Shown: piece after piece, positions 16,878 through 26,762 of the stretch
Numbering within the stretch: the stretch's first letter is position 1
Layout: every line of letters begins with the position of its first letter
Source: JAGWRA01 sp035534615
Lineage (GTDB): Bacteria; Acidobacteriota; Vicinamibacteria; Vicinamibacterales; CAVVIG01
Assembly: GCA_035534615.1 (NCBI GenBank)
Contig: DATLRO010000082.1
Coordinates: 1-64,000 of the forward strand
DNA: 64,000 nucleotides
Direction: 5' to 3'
Notes under the pieces: model-generated
What the model was told of the DNA's origin: nothing
Database searches by the model: none
Seen by the model: only the letters and a program-made list of their open reading frames with translations
Position numbers and translations under genes: made by a program

Positions 16878-19800
16878 TCACCGGGCTGCCCTCGTCGCGC
16901 CGAGCGGGGCCAGGCCGGCGCGGCGGGCGTCGCGGTTGAACGCCGGGACGTCGGTGTCCATGACCGTGGTGAAGGCCGTTTTCGCGGCCGCCAGCTGCTT
17001 CTCGATCATCGCGAGCACCTCGAGCGACGCATCGGTCGGCCGGTGATCGGCGTTGCCCGCCACGTCTCCCGCGCCCGTGCCGATCTCGCCGTTCAGCCAG
17101 ATCAGGTTCATGTACACGCGGAAGGCCTCGGTATAGTACTTGTCGTCGCTGTTCAGGTCCTCCGGCGACAGCAGCTGCATTTCCACCGCCATCAGCTTCC
17201 GTTCGATGCCGGCCAGCAGCGTCCGCGCGGCCGGCTTCGCGGCCGTCTTCCGCTGGTCCTGGACCTGCCTGCGCAGGACCTCGAGGCGGTTGATCATGTC
17301 CACCGCCTCGTTCATGTCGTTGCGCACCCGCACCTGCGCCCTGGTCGACAGCTCGATGTCGGCATCGGACGAGGCGATGGCCGGGTCCTTGAGCACGGTG
17401 ACCTGACGCGACAGCGTCACATCCCCGGCGCGCATCCGGACCGTGTAGGTCCCCGGCGCGGCCAGCGGTCCCGCCTGGACGGCCTCTTCAATCCCCCAGT
17501 GCAGGATCGGTCGCGTCTCCTTCCCCTTGAACCGCGGCTCTTCCCAGATGTACGGGTTGTCGGCCGGCGTCGTCCGCAGCGCCACCTGGCGGGGGCTGTC
17601 GTACCGCAGGTTCCAGATCGCCTGGTTCAGCCCCGGCCGGCCGGTGACGGTGAAGCTCCGGATCACCGTGCCGCCGCCGTCGAGGATGTCGAACGTCACC
17701 GGTCCGGCATCCGCCGCGTCGAGCCGGTACAGCAGATGGACCACGCCCCGGCGCGCCTGCCGGAAGCCTGGCCGCGGGGCGTAGAAAAACGGCCGGGCGC
17801 CGGACGGCACCTGATCGGCCTGCTCGAGCCGCGTGATGTCCTTGAGGATGAAGAGGCCGCGCCCGTAAGTCGAGATGACGACGTCGTGGTACTCCTTCTG
17901 GACGACGATCCAGCTGACCGGCACCGCCGGCAGGCCGGCCTTGAACCGCGTCCAGTGCCCGCCGTCGTCCATCGAGTAGTAGAACGCGTGCCCCGTGCCG
18001 GCGAACAGCATGCCGCGCCGGTTCGGATTCTCGGCAATCGACATGGCGTAGTCGAGCGGATGCCCCGCCGGCAGGTTGCTGCTGATCTTCGTCCACGTCC
18101 GGCCGAAATCGGTCGTCTTGTAGAAAAACGGATTGCGGTTGTCCATCAGGCGCAGGTCGATCGCGACGTACGCCGTGGCCGCGTCGAAGGGCGACGGGGC
18201 GATCTGGCGCACGGTCCCCCAGGGCGGCAGCCCGGGCAGGTCCTTCGTGACATCGGTCCAGTGCCCGCCGCCGTCCTTCGTGTACCAGAGCTTGCCGTCG
18301 TTCGTGCCGGCCCAGATGAGCCCGCGCTGGGCCGGAGACGGCGCGATCGCATACACGACCTCGCCGTAGAACTGGCCGAGGTTGTCGCCGACGATCCCGC
18401 CGGAGGAGACCAGGCGGCTCGGATCCTGCGTGGAGAGATCCGGGCTGATCACGCGCCACGTCTGCCCTTCGTCCGATGTGCGGAAGATGACCTGGCAGCC
18501 GTAATAGACCGTGTGCGGATCGAAGGGATCGACGGCGAGCGGCGGCGTCCAGTGACAGCGGTATTTCGTGTCCTGCGGCGGCGAGTCCAGGGTGTGGATC
18601 CACGGACTCACCGATCGCGCGACCCGCGTGCGCGTGTTGTAGCGCGTCACCTCGTCGCCGTAGCAGCTCGCCCAGACGATGTTCGGATGCTTCGGGTCGG
18701 CCGGCAGCGTGAAGCCCGATTCGCACCCGCCGAGCCCGCTCTGCCAGTGACGGCCCGCGTCATCCTCGCCGTCGCCGCGCCTCCGCGCCCCCGCCGGCAC
18801 GCCGGTGCCTTCGCTGACCCCCGTGAAGCCGGAGTACGACGGGACGTTCGGCACCGGCACGGGCGCGTCGCTCGGTCCGCGCATCGTGCCGTCGTCCTGG
18901 CGGTTGCTGTAGAGCCAGTACGGCACCCGCTCGTCCACGGCGACGTGGTACATCTGGCCGATCGGCAGCTCGACATAGCGGAACGTCCGCCCGTGGTCGG
19001 CCGTGATGCCCATGCCGCTGTCGCCGGTGGCCACCCAGTGATCCGGGTTCTTCGGGTCGACCCAGATGTCGTGGCAGTCGCCGCACCCCTTGTAGCTGGC
19101 GAATGGAAAGGTGCGGCCGCCGTCCACCGACCGGTGGAACATGCTGTTGGCGACCATCACCTCGTCGGGATTGTCGGGATTGATGGCGAGCCGGATGTAG
19201 TAGCCGGCGCGGCCGATCAGCGTCCGGTCCCAGCTCACCACACGCCAGTGGCCGCCGCCGTCGTCGGAGCGCCAGAGCGAGCCCTGGGCGGCGGTCTGAA
19301 TCAGCGCATAGATGCGGCTGGGGTCGGACGGCGCGATCGCCACATCGATCTTGCCGAGCGGCGACTTCGGGAGGCCGGTGACGAGCTTCGTCCAGGTGGC
19401 GCCGCCGTCGTGCGTCATGTAGACGCCGCTGCCCGGACCGCCGCCGAGCTCGGCCCACGGGTGCATCTCCACCTGCCACATCCCCGCCACGAGCACGTTC
19501 GGATTGCGGGGGTCCATCGACAGGCCCGAGCAGCCGGTGTTCGGATCGACGAACAGCGACCGCTGCCACGTCTTCCCGCCGTCGGTCGTCTTGAAGACGC
19601 CGCGTTCCTGCTGCGGCCCGGTGGTCCGGCCGAGCGCGCACACCCATACGATGTCGGGATTGGTCGGGTTGATGAGGATCCGGCCGATGCGGCCCGTCTC
19701 GGTGAGGCCCATGTGCTGCCAGGATCCGCCGGCATCGACCGACTTGTAGACGCCGTCGCCCATGACGTCGGCGTCGCGGATCACCCACGCCTCTCCGGTC

Positions 19801-20129
19801 CCGGCCCAGACGATGGCCGGATTGGAGGGGGCGACGGCGAGGGCGCCGATCGCCTGCACCGGCTCCTTGTCGAACACCGGCGCGAACGTGCGGCCGCCGT
19901 CGACCGATTTCCAGACGCCGCCGGACGCGGCGCCGGCATAGTACGTGCTCATGTCCCCGGGCACGCCGGCGACAGCGGCGATCCGGCCGCTGCTCGGCGG
20001 CCCCACGTAGTGGAAGCGGAGCGGTCCGGGCTGAGAGGCGTCGGCGCGCCGTTCGCGCTGGGCCAGCACGGTTGCGGTGGCGCACACGGCGCACAGAACA
20101 CCAGTCAGCAGCATCCGGCGTACACGCAT
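16878..20129 (-). CDS. Secreted Asp-box (sortilin/VPS10-like) beta-propeller protein
   Basis: A 1083-residue exported protein with a signal peptide at residues 1-23 (cleavage after VLA). About eleven Asp-box repeats of the form S-x-D-x-G-x-T/H-W/F are visible (SVDGGRTF, TTDGGKTW, THDGGATW, SDDGGGHW, TKDGGGHW, TTDFGRTW, SMDDGGHW), spread over residues 70-770, as in the ten-bladed propellers of sortilin-type proteins. The last 300 residues are a separate C-terminal region with a helical end. Such proteins are often labelled 'glycosyl hydrolase' or exo-sialidase, but no catalytic residues are shown here. They are abundant in Acidobacteriota. A GAGGA site precedes the ATG. A relative lies at the right edge of the window. 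Confidence 0.88.
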   Translation of the reverse strand: MRVRRMLLTGVLCAVCATATVLAQRERRADASQPGPLRFHYVGPPSSGRIAAVAGVPGDMSTYYAGAASGGVWKSVDGGRTFAPVFDKEPVQAIGALAVAPSNPAIVWAGTGEAWVIRDADVMGDGVYKSVDAGGSWQHMGLTETGRIGRILINPTNPDIVWVCALGRTTGPQQERGVFKTTDGGKTWQRSLFVDPNTGCSGLSMDPRNPNVLVAGMWQVEMHPWAELGGGPGSGVYMTHDGGATWTKLVTGLPKSPLGKIDVAIAPSDPSRIYALIQTAAQGSLWRSDDGGGHWRVVSWDRTLIGRAGYYIRLAINPDNPDEVMVANSMFHRSVDGGRTFPFASYKGCGDCHDIWVDPKNPDHWVATGDSGMGITADHGRTFRYVELPIGQMYHVAVDERVPYWLYSNRQDDGTMRGPSDAPVPVPNVPSYSGFTGVSEGTGVPAGARRRGDGEDDAGRHWQSGLGGCESGFTLPADPKHPNIVWASCYGDEVTRYNTRTRVARSVSPWIHTLDSPPQDTKYRCHWTPPLAVDPFDPHTVYYGCQVIFRTSDEGQTWRVISPDLSTQDPSRLVSSGGIVGDNLGQFYGEVVYAIAPSPAQRGLIWAGTNDGKLWYTKDGGGHWTDVTKDLPGLPPWGTVRQIAPSPFDAATAYVAIDLRLMDNRNPFFYKTTDFGRTWTKISSNLPAGHPLDYAMSIAENPNRRGMLFAGTGHAFYYSMDDGGHWTRFKAGLPAVPVSWIVVQKEYHDVVISTYGRGLFILKDITRLEQADQVPSGARPFFYAPRPGFRQARRGVVHLLYRLDAADAGPVTFDILDGGGTVIRSFTVTGRPGLNQAIWNLRYDSPRQVALRTTPADNPYIWEEPRFKGKETRPILHWGIEEAVQAGPLAAPGTYTVRMRAGDVTLSRQVTVLKDPAIASSDADIELSTRAQVRVRNDMNEAVDMINRLEVLRRQVQDQRKTAAKPAARTLLAGIERKLMAVEMQLLSPEDLNSDDKYYTEAFRVYMNLIWLNGEIGTGAGDVAGNADHRPTDASLEVLAMIEKQLAAAKTAFTTVMDTDVPAFNRDARRAGLAPLGATRAAR

Positions 20130-20215
20130 CGGGGGTCCTCACTGATGAGAGCGCGCGCTCGTCCGCGCCGCGGCGCCCGCACCCGGGCGTTCGAACACCT
20201 CAGGGTCGCGGAATC

Positions 20216-21148
20216 TCAACGAGCGAACAGCTGTTTGACGACGAACCAGACGTTGGCGGGCCGCTCGGCCAGCCGCCGCATGTACCACGGGAACCAGGAC
20301 TCGCCGTACGCAATGAGCACGCGCAGCGGCTTGCCGTCCCGGACGAGCCGCTGCTGAAGCGGACGCTGGATCCCGTACAGCATGGCGTAGTCGTACGCCG
20401 CGGACGGGACCTGCCGCTCGGCGATGAACGCCCCCAGCCGGCCGACCAGCTCGGGGTCGTGCGTGGCGATGTGCAGCCGCGTGCCGGTCCTGCGCGCCTC
20501 CTCGCCGAGCAGCCGTTCCGAGAGCACGAGATAGTTGCGATCGACGTCGCCCTTCTTCGGAAACGCCACATCCGGCGGTTCGAGGTACGCACCCTTCACC
20601 AGCCGGATGGCGGGGCCGAGCGGCAGCAGCGCCTCGATGTCGGCCGCCGTGCGATACAGGTACGCCTGCAGGGCGAGGCCGACGCCGGGCGAGCGCTCGC
20701 GCGTGCGGCGGAACAGGTCGAGCGTCGGATCGACGTAGGACGAGCTTTCCATGTCGATCCAGACGAAATTGCCGAGCGCGTCCGCGCGATCGACCAGCTG
20801 CTGCAGGTGCCGGGCGCATTGCGCCCGGTCCAGGTCGAGCCCGAGCTGCGTCGGCTTCACCGAGATCTCGGCGTCGAGCCCGGCCGCCTTCACGCGGTCG
20901 AGCACCTCCGAGTAGTGCTGCGCGACCGCGTCGGCCTCCTCCATCCGCGTCACGTTCTCGCCGAGCCGGGTCAGGATCGTGCGGATGCCCTGCGCCTGCT
21001 GGCGGCCGGCCGCCTCCAGCGCGTCCTCCAGCCGCTCACCCGGCATGAACGTGGAGACCGCGCGCCGCACGAACGGCGCCTTCGTGGCGCGATCGCGCAG
21101 CCATCGGTTGGTCGACAGAGCCAGGAGTGCGCGGCGGCTCAGGGACAT
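20216..21148 (-). CDS. Proline dehydrogenase
   Basis: A monofunctional FAD-dependent enzyme of about 310 residues that oxidises proline to pyrroline-5-carboxylate at the membrane-quinone interface. Family motifs of the PRODH barrel are present: SVKPTQLGLDLD near residue 100, IRLVKGAYLEPPDVAFPKK near 180, LHIATHD near 220, AMLYGIQRP near 245, and the substrate-binding YGESWFPWYMRRLAERPAN near the C-terminus, with the paired arginines. A GTG three codons upstream (21157) is an alternative start; neither has a strong ribosome binding site. The partner P5C dehydrogenase is not in this window. Neighbours on the same strand are a propeller gene downstream and a molybdenum hydroxylase pair upstream. 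Confidence 0.92.
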   Translation of the reverse strand: MSLSRRALLALSTNRWLRDRATKAPFVRRAVSTFMPGERLEDALEAAGRQQAQGIRTILTRLGENVTRMEEADAVAQHYSEVLDRVKAAGLDAEISVKPTQLGLDLDRAQCARHLQQLVDRADALGNFVWIDMESSSYVDPTLDLFRRTRERSPGVGLALQAYLYRTAADIEALLPLGPAIRLVKGAYLEPPDVAFPKKGDVDRNYLVLSERLLGEEARRTGTRLHIATHDPELVGRLGAFIAERQVPSAAYDYAMLYGIQRPLQQRLVRDGKPLRVLIAYGESWFPWYMRRLAERPANVWFVVKQLFAR

Positions 21149-21221
21149 GGTGGTCACAGGTGGCAGCCGGCGGACCGTTGCGCCCGGCCGCCGGACCGGC
21201 GGCTGGCGGTCCTCGCCGGCA

Positions 21222-23531
21222 TCAGGCGCTCACACGGTCGAGCGCCGCCCGCACGCGCACCGGCGTGAGCGGCGCCTGGCGCACGCGGGCGCCGGTGGCG
21301 TCGAAGATGGCGTTGGCGATCGCGGCGGCGGTCGGCCGGGACGAGGGCTCCCCCGCGCCGCCGGCCGGCAGCTCCGGGTGGTTCAACAGCACGACCTCCA
21401 CGGCGGCCGGGACGTCCGACGCCCGGACTACAGGGTACGTCCGCCAGTCCACGCTCGTCACCATATTCCGGTCGAACGTGACCTCTTCCTTCACGGCGCG
21501 GCTCAGCGACTGGATGAGGTTGGCCTCGATCGTCCGCCGGAGCGCGCCCGGATTGACGATGAGCCCGCAGTCGTGCGCGCAGACGAAGCGCGTCACCCGC
21601 ACGGCGCCGGTCCGGCGGTCGACCGCCACCTCGGCGACCGTCCCGACGTACGTGCCATTGCGCGTCCCGAGGGCGATCCCGCGTCCGGTCGCCACCGCTC
21701 CGTCGCCGGTCCCCTTGGCGGGCGACGGCCGGCGCTGCCATCCCGCCTTCTCCGCCGCCGCCGTGAGCACCGCCCGGGCGCGCGGCTCGTCGAGGTGCCC
21801 GAGCCGGAACTCGACCGGATCGACCGCCGCGGCCGCGGCGATTTCGTCGATGAACGATTCCACGGCGAACGACGCCGCCGGCCCCTCCGGATCCCGCAGA
21901 TGGGTCGTGCGCAGCGGCGAGGCGCCGTCGTGCAGCGGAGCCAGCACGTGCGCGACCGCCTGCAGATTCGCGAACGCGTACGGCGGCGTCTGACTGCCCC
22001 ACGCCACGAATTCGTCGACGCCGCTGCGGTTCGGCATGCCGTCCAGGAGCGACGCCAGAAAGTTGTCCGCCTTCGCCGGCAGATACAGGATCTCGCCGCC
22101 CGAAAACGCCCGCGACGCGAACCGGAGCGCCGTCACCCCGCCATGCGCGTCGAGCCCGGCGGCCAGGTCGCAGACCACGGCCGGGCCCTTCGTGCCCCAC
22201 GCGGTCATGTCGGCCCGCATCCACTGCACGCGCACCGGCCGGCCGGCGGCCTGCGACAGCAGCAGCGCGTCGGCCGCGGCATCCGCAAAGCCGGGGCGCC
22301 CGTACGAGCCGGCATCCTCGACCCAGACCACCCGCATCTGATCCACCGGCACGCCGAGCAGCTCGGCGAGCCCGCGCTGCAGCGCGTGCGGCTTCTGCGC
22401 GCCCGACCACACGGTCGTGACGCCGTCCATGCGCACGTCCGCCACCGCGCATCCCGGCCCCATCGTCGCGTGTGACTGGAACGGAAACTCGTACGTCGCC
22501 TCGACCCGGCGCGCGGCCGCCGCGAGCGCGCCCCCGGCGTCGCCGTGCGCCTGCGTCTCGCGCGTCGCCTTCGGCGTCACCGCGCGCATCCGATCGTAGA
22601 GCCGATCCTGCGCCGGGAACGCATCGGCCGGCGGGCCCCAGGTGACCGCCAGCGCGCGGGCGGCCCGCACGGCTCCCCATTCGGTGTCGGCGAGCACGCC
22701 GACGAAGTCGCCCTTCACGACCGTCCGGACGTAGCCGGCAATCGCCTTCGCCGCCTGCTCGTCCACGCGCACGAGCCGGGCGCCGACGCCGGGCGGCCGC
22801 ACGACCCGGCCGTGCAGCATGCCCGGCAGGCGCACGTCGGTGACGTACTGGAACGTGCCGAGCACCTTCGGCGCCATGTCGACGCGGGGCATCGACGTGC
22901 CGACGATCCGGTAAGTCGAGGGGGCCTTCGGCGCGGCGCCCCCTTCCACGTCCAGCGAGAACCCCGACCCGGTCACCTCGAGCGTCTCGCGCAGGTCAGC
23001 GCTCCCGGCCAGTTCGCCGTACGACGCGCGCATCGCCGGATGCGCCGTCACGCGGACGAGGCCGTCGTGCACCTCGAGCGCGCCGACCGGCACGTCCAGA
23101 CGCCGCGCGGCCGCCTGCAGCAGCACCGCCCGGGCGGCCGCGGCGGCGTTCCGGAGCGGCCTGGCCCCGTTGCTGATCGACGTGCTGCCGCCGACGCCCC
23201 CCTGGTCGGGCGTGAGCGACGTGTCCCCCATCACGAACGTGACGCGATCCGGCGCGACGTCGAGCTCCTCGGCCACGATCTGAACGAACCCCGTTTCGAC
23301 GCCCATGCCGATCTCCACCTTGCCGGTGAACACGTGCACGCGCCCGTCGGGGTCGAGGTGCAGCCAGGCGTCGAGGCGGGCCGGCGACGGGGCGCCGGTC
23401 CCGGGGGCTCCGGCGGGCGCCTGGGCGAACGCCCGCGGACTCACTGAGGGGTCGAAGAGGCTGAAGCCGATCAGCAGTCCGCCGGCGTTCCGCACGAATT
23501 CGCGCCGCGTCTGGCCGGTGCCCGGAGCCAT
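21222..23531 (-). CDS. Molybdopterin-binding subunit of a xanthine-dehydrogenase-family hydroxylase (IorB-like), copy 1
   Basis: A 769-residue catalytic subunit of the FAD-less molybdenum hydroxylase type seen in isoquinoline 1-oxidoreductase and related aldehyde dehydrogenases. The N-terminus has a twin-arginine signal (TRREFVRNAGGLLIGFSL), so the folded enzyme should be exported. Molybdopterin-contact segments include KVEIGMGVETGFVQIVAEEL near 75 and GGVGGSTSISNGARPLRNAA near 105. The catalytic glutamate is in GAGEPSSRPTAAAIANA near the end. The ATG at 23531 follows an AGGAG site by 9 nt; a GTG at 23537 overlapping the upstream stop is an alternative. The substrate is unknown. It pairs with the [2Fe-2S] subunit just upstream. 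Confidence 0.88.
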   Translation of the reverse strand: MAPGTGQTRREFVRNAGGLLIGFSLFDPSVSPRAFAQAPAGAPGTGAPSPARLDAWLHLDPDGRVHVFTGKVEIGMGVETGFVQIVAEELDVAPDRVTFVMGDTSLTPDQGGVGGSTSISNGARPLRNAAAAARAVLLQAAARRLDVPVGALEVHDGLVRVTAHPAMRASYGELAGSADLRETLEVTGSGFSLDVEGGAAPKAPSTYRIVGTSMPRVDMAPKVLGTFQYVTDVRLPGMLHGRVVRPPGVGARLVRVDEQAAKAIAGYVRTVVKGDFVGVLADTEWGAVRAARALAVTWGPPADAFPAQDRLYDRMRAVTPKATRETQAHGDAGGALAAAARRVEATYEFPFQSHATMGPGCAVADVRMDGVTTVWSGAQKPHALQRGLAELLGVPVDQMRVVWVEDAGSYGRPGFADAAADALLLSQAAGRPVRVQWMRADMTAWGTKGPAVVCDLAAGLDAHGGVTALRFASRAFSGGEILYLPAKADNFLASLLDGMPNRSGVDEFVAWGSQTPPYAFANLQAVAHVLAPLHDGASPLRTTHLRDPEGPAASFAVESFIDEIAAAAAVDPVEFRLGHLDEPRARAVLTAAAEKAGWQRRPSPAKGTGDGAVATGRGIALGTRNGTYVGTVAEVAVDRRTGAVRVTRFVCAHDCGLIVNPGALRRTIEANLIQSLSRAVKEEVTFDRNMVTSVDWRTYPVVRASDVPAAVEVVLLNHPELPAGGAGEPSSRPTAAAIANAIFDATGARVRQAPLTPVRVRAALDRVSA

Positions 23532-23533
23532 CG

Positions 23534-24064
23534 TCACGCGCTCCTCATCCCGTCGTGTGCCGCCGGCGCCGGGCCGTTCGCCCCGGCCTCGAGCGCCGCG
23601 GACCGCACGCGCTCGGCCGCGCGTCGCACGGCGGCGAAGATCCCGACGTGGCTGCCGCAGCGGCACACGAGCCCTTCGCAGGCGCGCCGGATTTCCTCGT
23701 CCGTCGGGTGCGGCGTACGGTCGAGCAGGGCCTTCGCCGTCAGCACCCAGCCGTTCAGGCAGTAGCCGCACTGAAACGCCTGCGTGTCGATGAAGGCCTG
23801 CTGAACGGGATGCGGGTGGTCCGGGGTGCCGAGCCCCTCGAGGGTGACGACCTGCCGGCCGGCCGCCGCCGACACCGGCAAAACGCACGAGCGGACGGCG
23901 CGGTTGTCGAGCAGCACTGTACAGGCACCGCACTGCCCGAGCCCGCAGCCGAACCGCGGGTTGTTCATCGCCAGCGTGTCCCGCAGGACGTACAGCAGCG
24001 GACACTCGGGATCGACGTCGACGACATGCGGCTTGCCGTTGATCGTCAGCGATGCGCGGCTCAT
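23534..24064 (-). CDS. [2Fe-2S] subunit of molybdenum hydroxylase (IorA-like), copy 1
   Basis: A 176-residue electron-transfer subunit with two [2Fe-2S] clusters. The N-terminal plant-ferredoxin-like cluster is FGCGLGQCGACTVLL plus a later RSC (about residues 39-63), and the C-terminal helical cluster is CGYCLNG with CRCGSHVG. It carries electrons from the molybdenum centre of the adjacent large subunit. There is no FAD subunit gene beside it, so electrons probably pass to a cytochrome or another periplasmic carrier. It has no signal of its own and would be co-exported with the Tat-marked partner. The ATG at 24064 was chosen because upstream codons are not family-like. Confidence 0.92.
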   Translation of the reverse strand: MSRASLTINGKPHVVDVDPECPLLYVLRDTLAMNNPRFGCGLGQCGACTVLLDNRAVRSCVLPVSAAAGRQVVTLEGLGTPDHPHPVQQAFIDTQAFQCGYCLNGWVLTAKALLDRTPHPTDEEIRRACEGLVCRCGSHVGIFAAVRRAAERVRSAALEAGANGPAPAAHDGMRSA

Positions 24065-24151
24065 GACGCCCCCTGGCGGCGCATTATACGCCCATGAGCC
24101 CGGCAGTCTGCGCACGGCGTCGCGGCGCGCGCACGACGGGCCGGGCAATGC

Positions 24152-24157
24152 GATAAT
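24152..24157 (+). promoter_or_regulatory. Possible -10 box (GATAAT) before the PA14 membrane-protein gene
   Basis: GATAAT lies 62 bp before the start codon at 24219, in the 154-bp gap between divergent genes. No convincing -35 box is seen, so this is only a weak candidate. Confidence 0.25.
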
Positions 24158-24218
24158 GGCCGGGCCACGAGTGCCGGCCGCCGGCCACGCTGGCGGATTG
24201 ACAGGGCGACAGGCCACC

Positions 24219-26522
24219 ATGCTCCGTGCGTCGCGGTTCGGCCCCCGGCTTCATCTCCCGCAGCCCCGATTCCTCCTCGCGATCGCCCTCTGGGGCGTCG
24301 TCTCGCTGGCCTGGGCCGGGTTCAACGTGGCGCACGGTCTGCATGCCGCTTATTTCGAGACGACCAACTGGACCGGCCCGGTCGTCATGTCCGGCCTCGA
24401 CGCCCGGATCTCGACCGGGCACCTGACGCAGCGGTGGGCCGGCACCGTCCCCCCCACCTTCAGCGTCCAGTGGTCCGGCTATCTCGCGGTGCCGCGTGCC
24501 GGCAACTACACCTTCGCGACCACATCCGACGATGGGTCGTGGCTGTACGTGGACGGGCAGCTGGTCGTCCGGAACGGCGGGCGGCACAGCGCGATCACCC
24601 GGACCGGCCGGATACCGCTGAGCCGCGGTCCGCACTACGTCGTGCTGCGCTACTTCCAGGCGGGCGGCCCGTATGCGATCCGGTGGCTGTGGGCGAGGGA
24701 CCCCGGCGCGCTGTCGCCGGTGCCGTCCTGGCTCCTCACGCCGGTGCCGCACACGTACGCGGAGATGCTGACCGGACGCGTGCTCGGCTGGCTGTGGTGG
24801 CCGTGTGCGCTGGTGGTGCTGTTCTTCTGCCCGCGATCGCTCTGGACGCGGACCGAACGGACCTTCCTGGACGGCCCCCGACACCACCCGGCGGTCGCCT
24901 GCCTGGTCCTGTTCGCCGCGCTGGCGATTCTCGAGACCTGGCCGCTGGCCACGAACCCGGCGCATCTGTCGCGGAACGACAACGCCGATACCGAGCTGAA
25001 CGAATGGGTCCTGGCGTGGGACGTCCACCAGGCGGTGCACGACCCGCTGCACCTCTACGACGCGAACATCTTCTATCCGGAACACGACACGCTCGCCTAC
25101 TCGGAATCGATGATTGTCCAGGCGGCGATGGGCGCGCCGCTGCTGTGGCTGGGCGCGTCGCCCGTCCTGACCTACAACCTGCTGCTGCTCCTCGGCTTCA
25201 CGCTCACCGGCTGGGCGATGTGTCTCGTGGTGGCGCGCTGGACCGGCGACTGGATCGCCGGCCTCGCATCGGGCGTGTTCATGGCGTTCAACGCCCATGT
25301 GCTGACGCGCCTGCCGCACATGCAGATTCAGCACGTCGAATTCTTTCCGCTCGCCCTGCTCTCGCTCGACCTGCTGCTGACCGACCCCCGCCTGCGCCAC
25401 GCCGTCTGGCTCGCGGTCTGGTACACGCTGCAGGCGCTGACTTCCGTGTACCTGCTGGTGTTCGTGGCCGTGGCGCTGGTGGTGGCCGCGCTGGCGCGTC
25501 CGGAGGACTGGCTCGGCCGCCGGGGCCGGCGGCTGTGGCCCTTCGCGGCGCTCGCGGCCGGCCTCGCCGCGGCGGCGCTCCTGCCCTATCTGTGGCCGTA
25601 CTGGGTGGCGTTCCACGACCAGGGATTGAGCCGCACGGTCGCCGACATCCAAAAGTATGCCGCCTCCTGGCGCGACTACCTGAGCACGCCGGCCAACTAC
25701 GACTATCAGCTCTGGAGCCACCGCTGGTTTTCCGGAACGGCGCTGTTCCCCGGCTGGGCCGCGCTGATTCTGGCCGGCGTGGCGGTGGCCGGCGGCGTCG
25801 CGTTCAGCGACCGGCGGGCGCGGATGTGCCTGGCCTTCGGCGTGTGCGGCGTCGCGCTTTCGTTCGGCGGCCGGCTGCCGGGCTACGTGCTGCTGTATCG
25901 CTTCGTGCCGATCTTCCGCGGCATCCGGGCGCCCGCCCGGTTCGGCTATCTCGGGATCGTCGCGGTCGCGGTGCTGGCCGGCTTCGGCACTGCGCTGCTG
26001 CGGCGGCGCCTCACGAACGGGACGGTCAGGGCGCTCGCCTCCGCCGCCATCCTGATCGTGGCGGTGATGGAGACGCTGGCGGCGCCGATCTACTACTCGC
26101 CCTTCGACCACATTCCGGCCATTTACGGCCGCCTCCGTCACGCGCCGCACGCCATCGTCGCCGAGTTTCCCTTCTACTCGTCCGTCGCGATCTTCCACGG
26201 CGGACGCTACCTGCTGGACTCGACGCGCAACTGGCGGCCGATGCTGAACGGCTACAGCGGCTTCGTCCCCGGCAGCTACGACCGCCACTTCGAGGCGCTG
26301 CGCAGTTTCCCGAGCGCCTCGTCCGTGGGGGCGCTGCAGGCGGCCGGCGTCACCGACATCTTCGTCCGCCTCTGGAAGTACAACCCGACGGACGTCGCGC
26401 GGATGGACCGGAGTCCAGGCCTGCACCTGGTGACCGTCGATGCCGGCGACGACATCGCCCTCTACGCCGTGAAACCGGTGCCGGGCGGAGCGCCCCACGC
26501 GGCCGCGACGGCCGGCCCCTGA
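24219..26522 (+). CDS. Multi-pass membrane protein with N-terminal PA14-like domain (GT-C-like)
   Basis: A 767-residue inner-membrane protein. One membrane segment (about 20-38) is followed by an extracytoplasmic PA14-like beta-barrel at about 42-170 (HAAYFETTNWTGPVV, FSVQWSGYLAVPRAGNYTF and DDGSWLYVDGQLVV motifs). About a dozen further hydrophobic segments run to about residue 620, and a soluble C-terminal part ends the protein. The first loop of the membrane part has NADTELNEWVLAWDVHQ, which resembles the acidic loop of GT-C glycosyltransferases that use lipid-linked sugars. PA14 domains often bind carbohydrate, so a role in cell-surface glycan work is plausible but not proven. A second GT-C-like gene follows 240 bp downstream. 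Confidence 0.75.
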   Translation: MLRASRFGPRLHLPQPRFLLAIALWGVVSLAWAGFNVAHGLHAAYFETTNWTGPVVMSGLDARISTGHLTQRWAGTVPPTFSVQWSGYLAVPRAGNYTFATTSDDGSWLYVDGQLVVRNGGRHSAITRTGRIPLSRGPHYVVLRYFQAGGPYAIRWLWARDPGALSPVPSWLLTPVPHTYAEMLTGRVLGWLWWPCALVVLFFCPRSLWTRTERTFLDGPRHHPAVACLVLFAALAILETWPLATNPAHLSRNDNADTELNEWVLAWDVHQAVHDPLHLYDANIFYPEHDTLAYSESMIVQAAMGAPLLWLGASPVLTYNLLLLLGFTLTGWAMCLVVARWTGDWIAGLASGVFMAFNAHVLTRLPHMQIQHVEFFPLALLSLDLLLTDPRLRHAVWLAVWYTLQALTSVYLLVFVAVALVVAALARPEDWLGRRGRRLWPFAALAAGLAAAALLPYLWPYWVAFHDQGLSRTVADIQKYAASWRDYLSTPANYDYQLWSHRWFSGTALFPGWAALILAGVAVAGGVAFSDRRARMCLAFGVCGVALSFGGRLPGYVLLYRFVPIFRGIRAPARFGYLGIVAVAVLAGFGTALLRRRLTNGTVRALASAAILIVAVMETLAAPIYYSPFDHIPAIYGRLRHAPHAIVAEFPFYSSVAIFHGGRYLLDSTRNWRPMLNGYSGFVPGSYDRHFEALRSFPSASSVGALQAAGVTDIFVRLWKYNPTDVARMDRSPGLHLVTVDAGDDIALYAVKPVPGGAPHAAATAGP

Positions 26523-26762
26523 CACGCGCGGCGCCGACCGACCGTTTCCAATCGACATACGACGCCGACAGGACGCGGATCTCGCCGATGGATGGCGCAG
26601 GACTGCCGCGGCACGAGGAGGGCAATCGGGAGCACGCCCGCGAAGGGGGGGAAGTCTCTGATATGCTGGGGGCCGCATCTCCAGAGACCTCGCCCCTGCC
26701 CGGCCGGCGCCCGCGCGTCGCCCCGGCGATGGGCCTGCAGCGGGAATGGCGCGGCGCCCGTG

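Noticed and set aside
17043..20357. An open frame of about 1100 codons on the plus strand opposite the propeller gene
   Set aside because: Composition is shadow-like, and the minus strand has a signal peptide and many Asp-box repeats.
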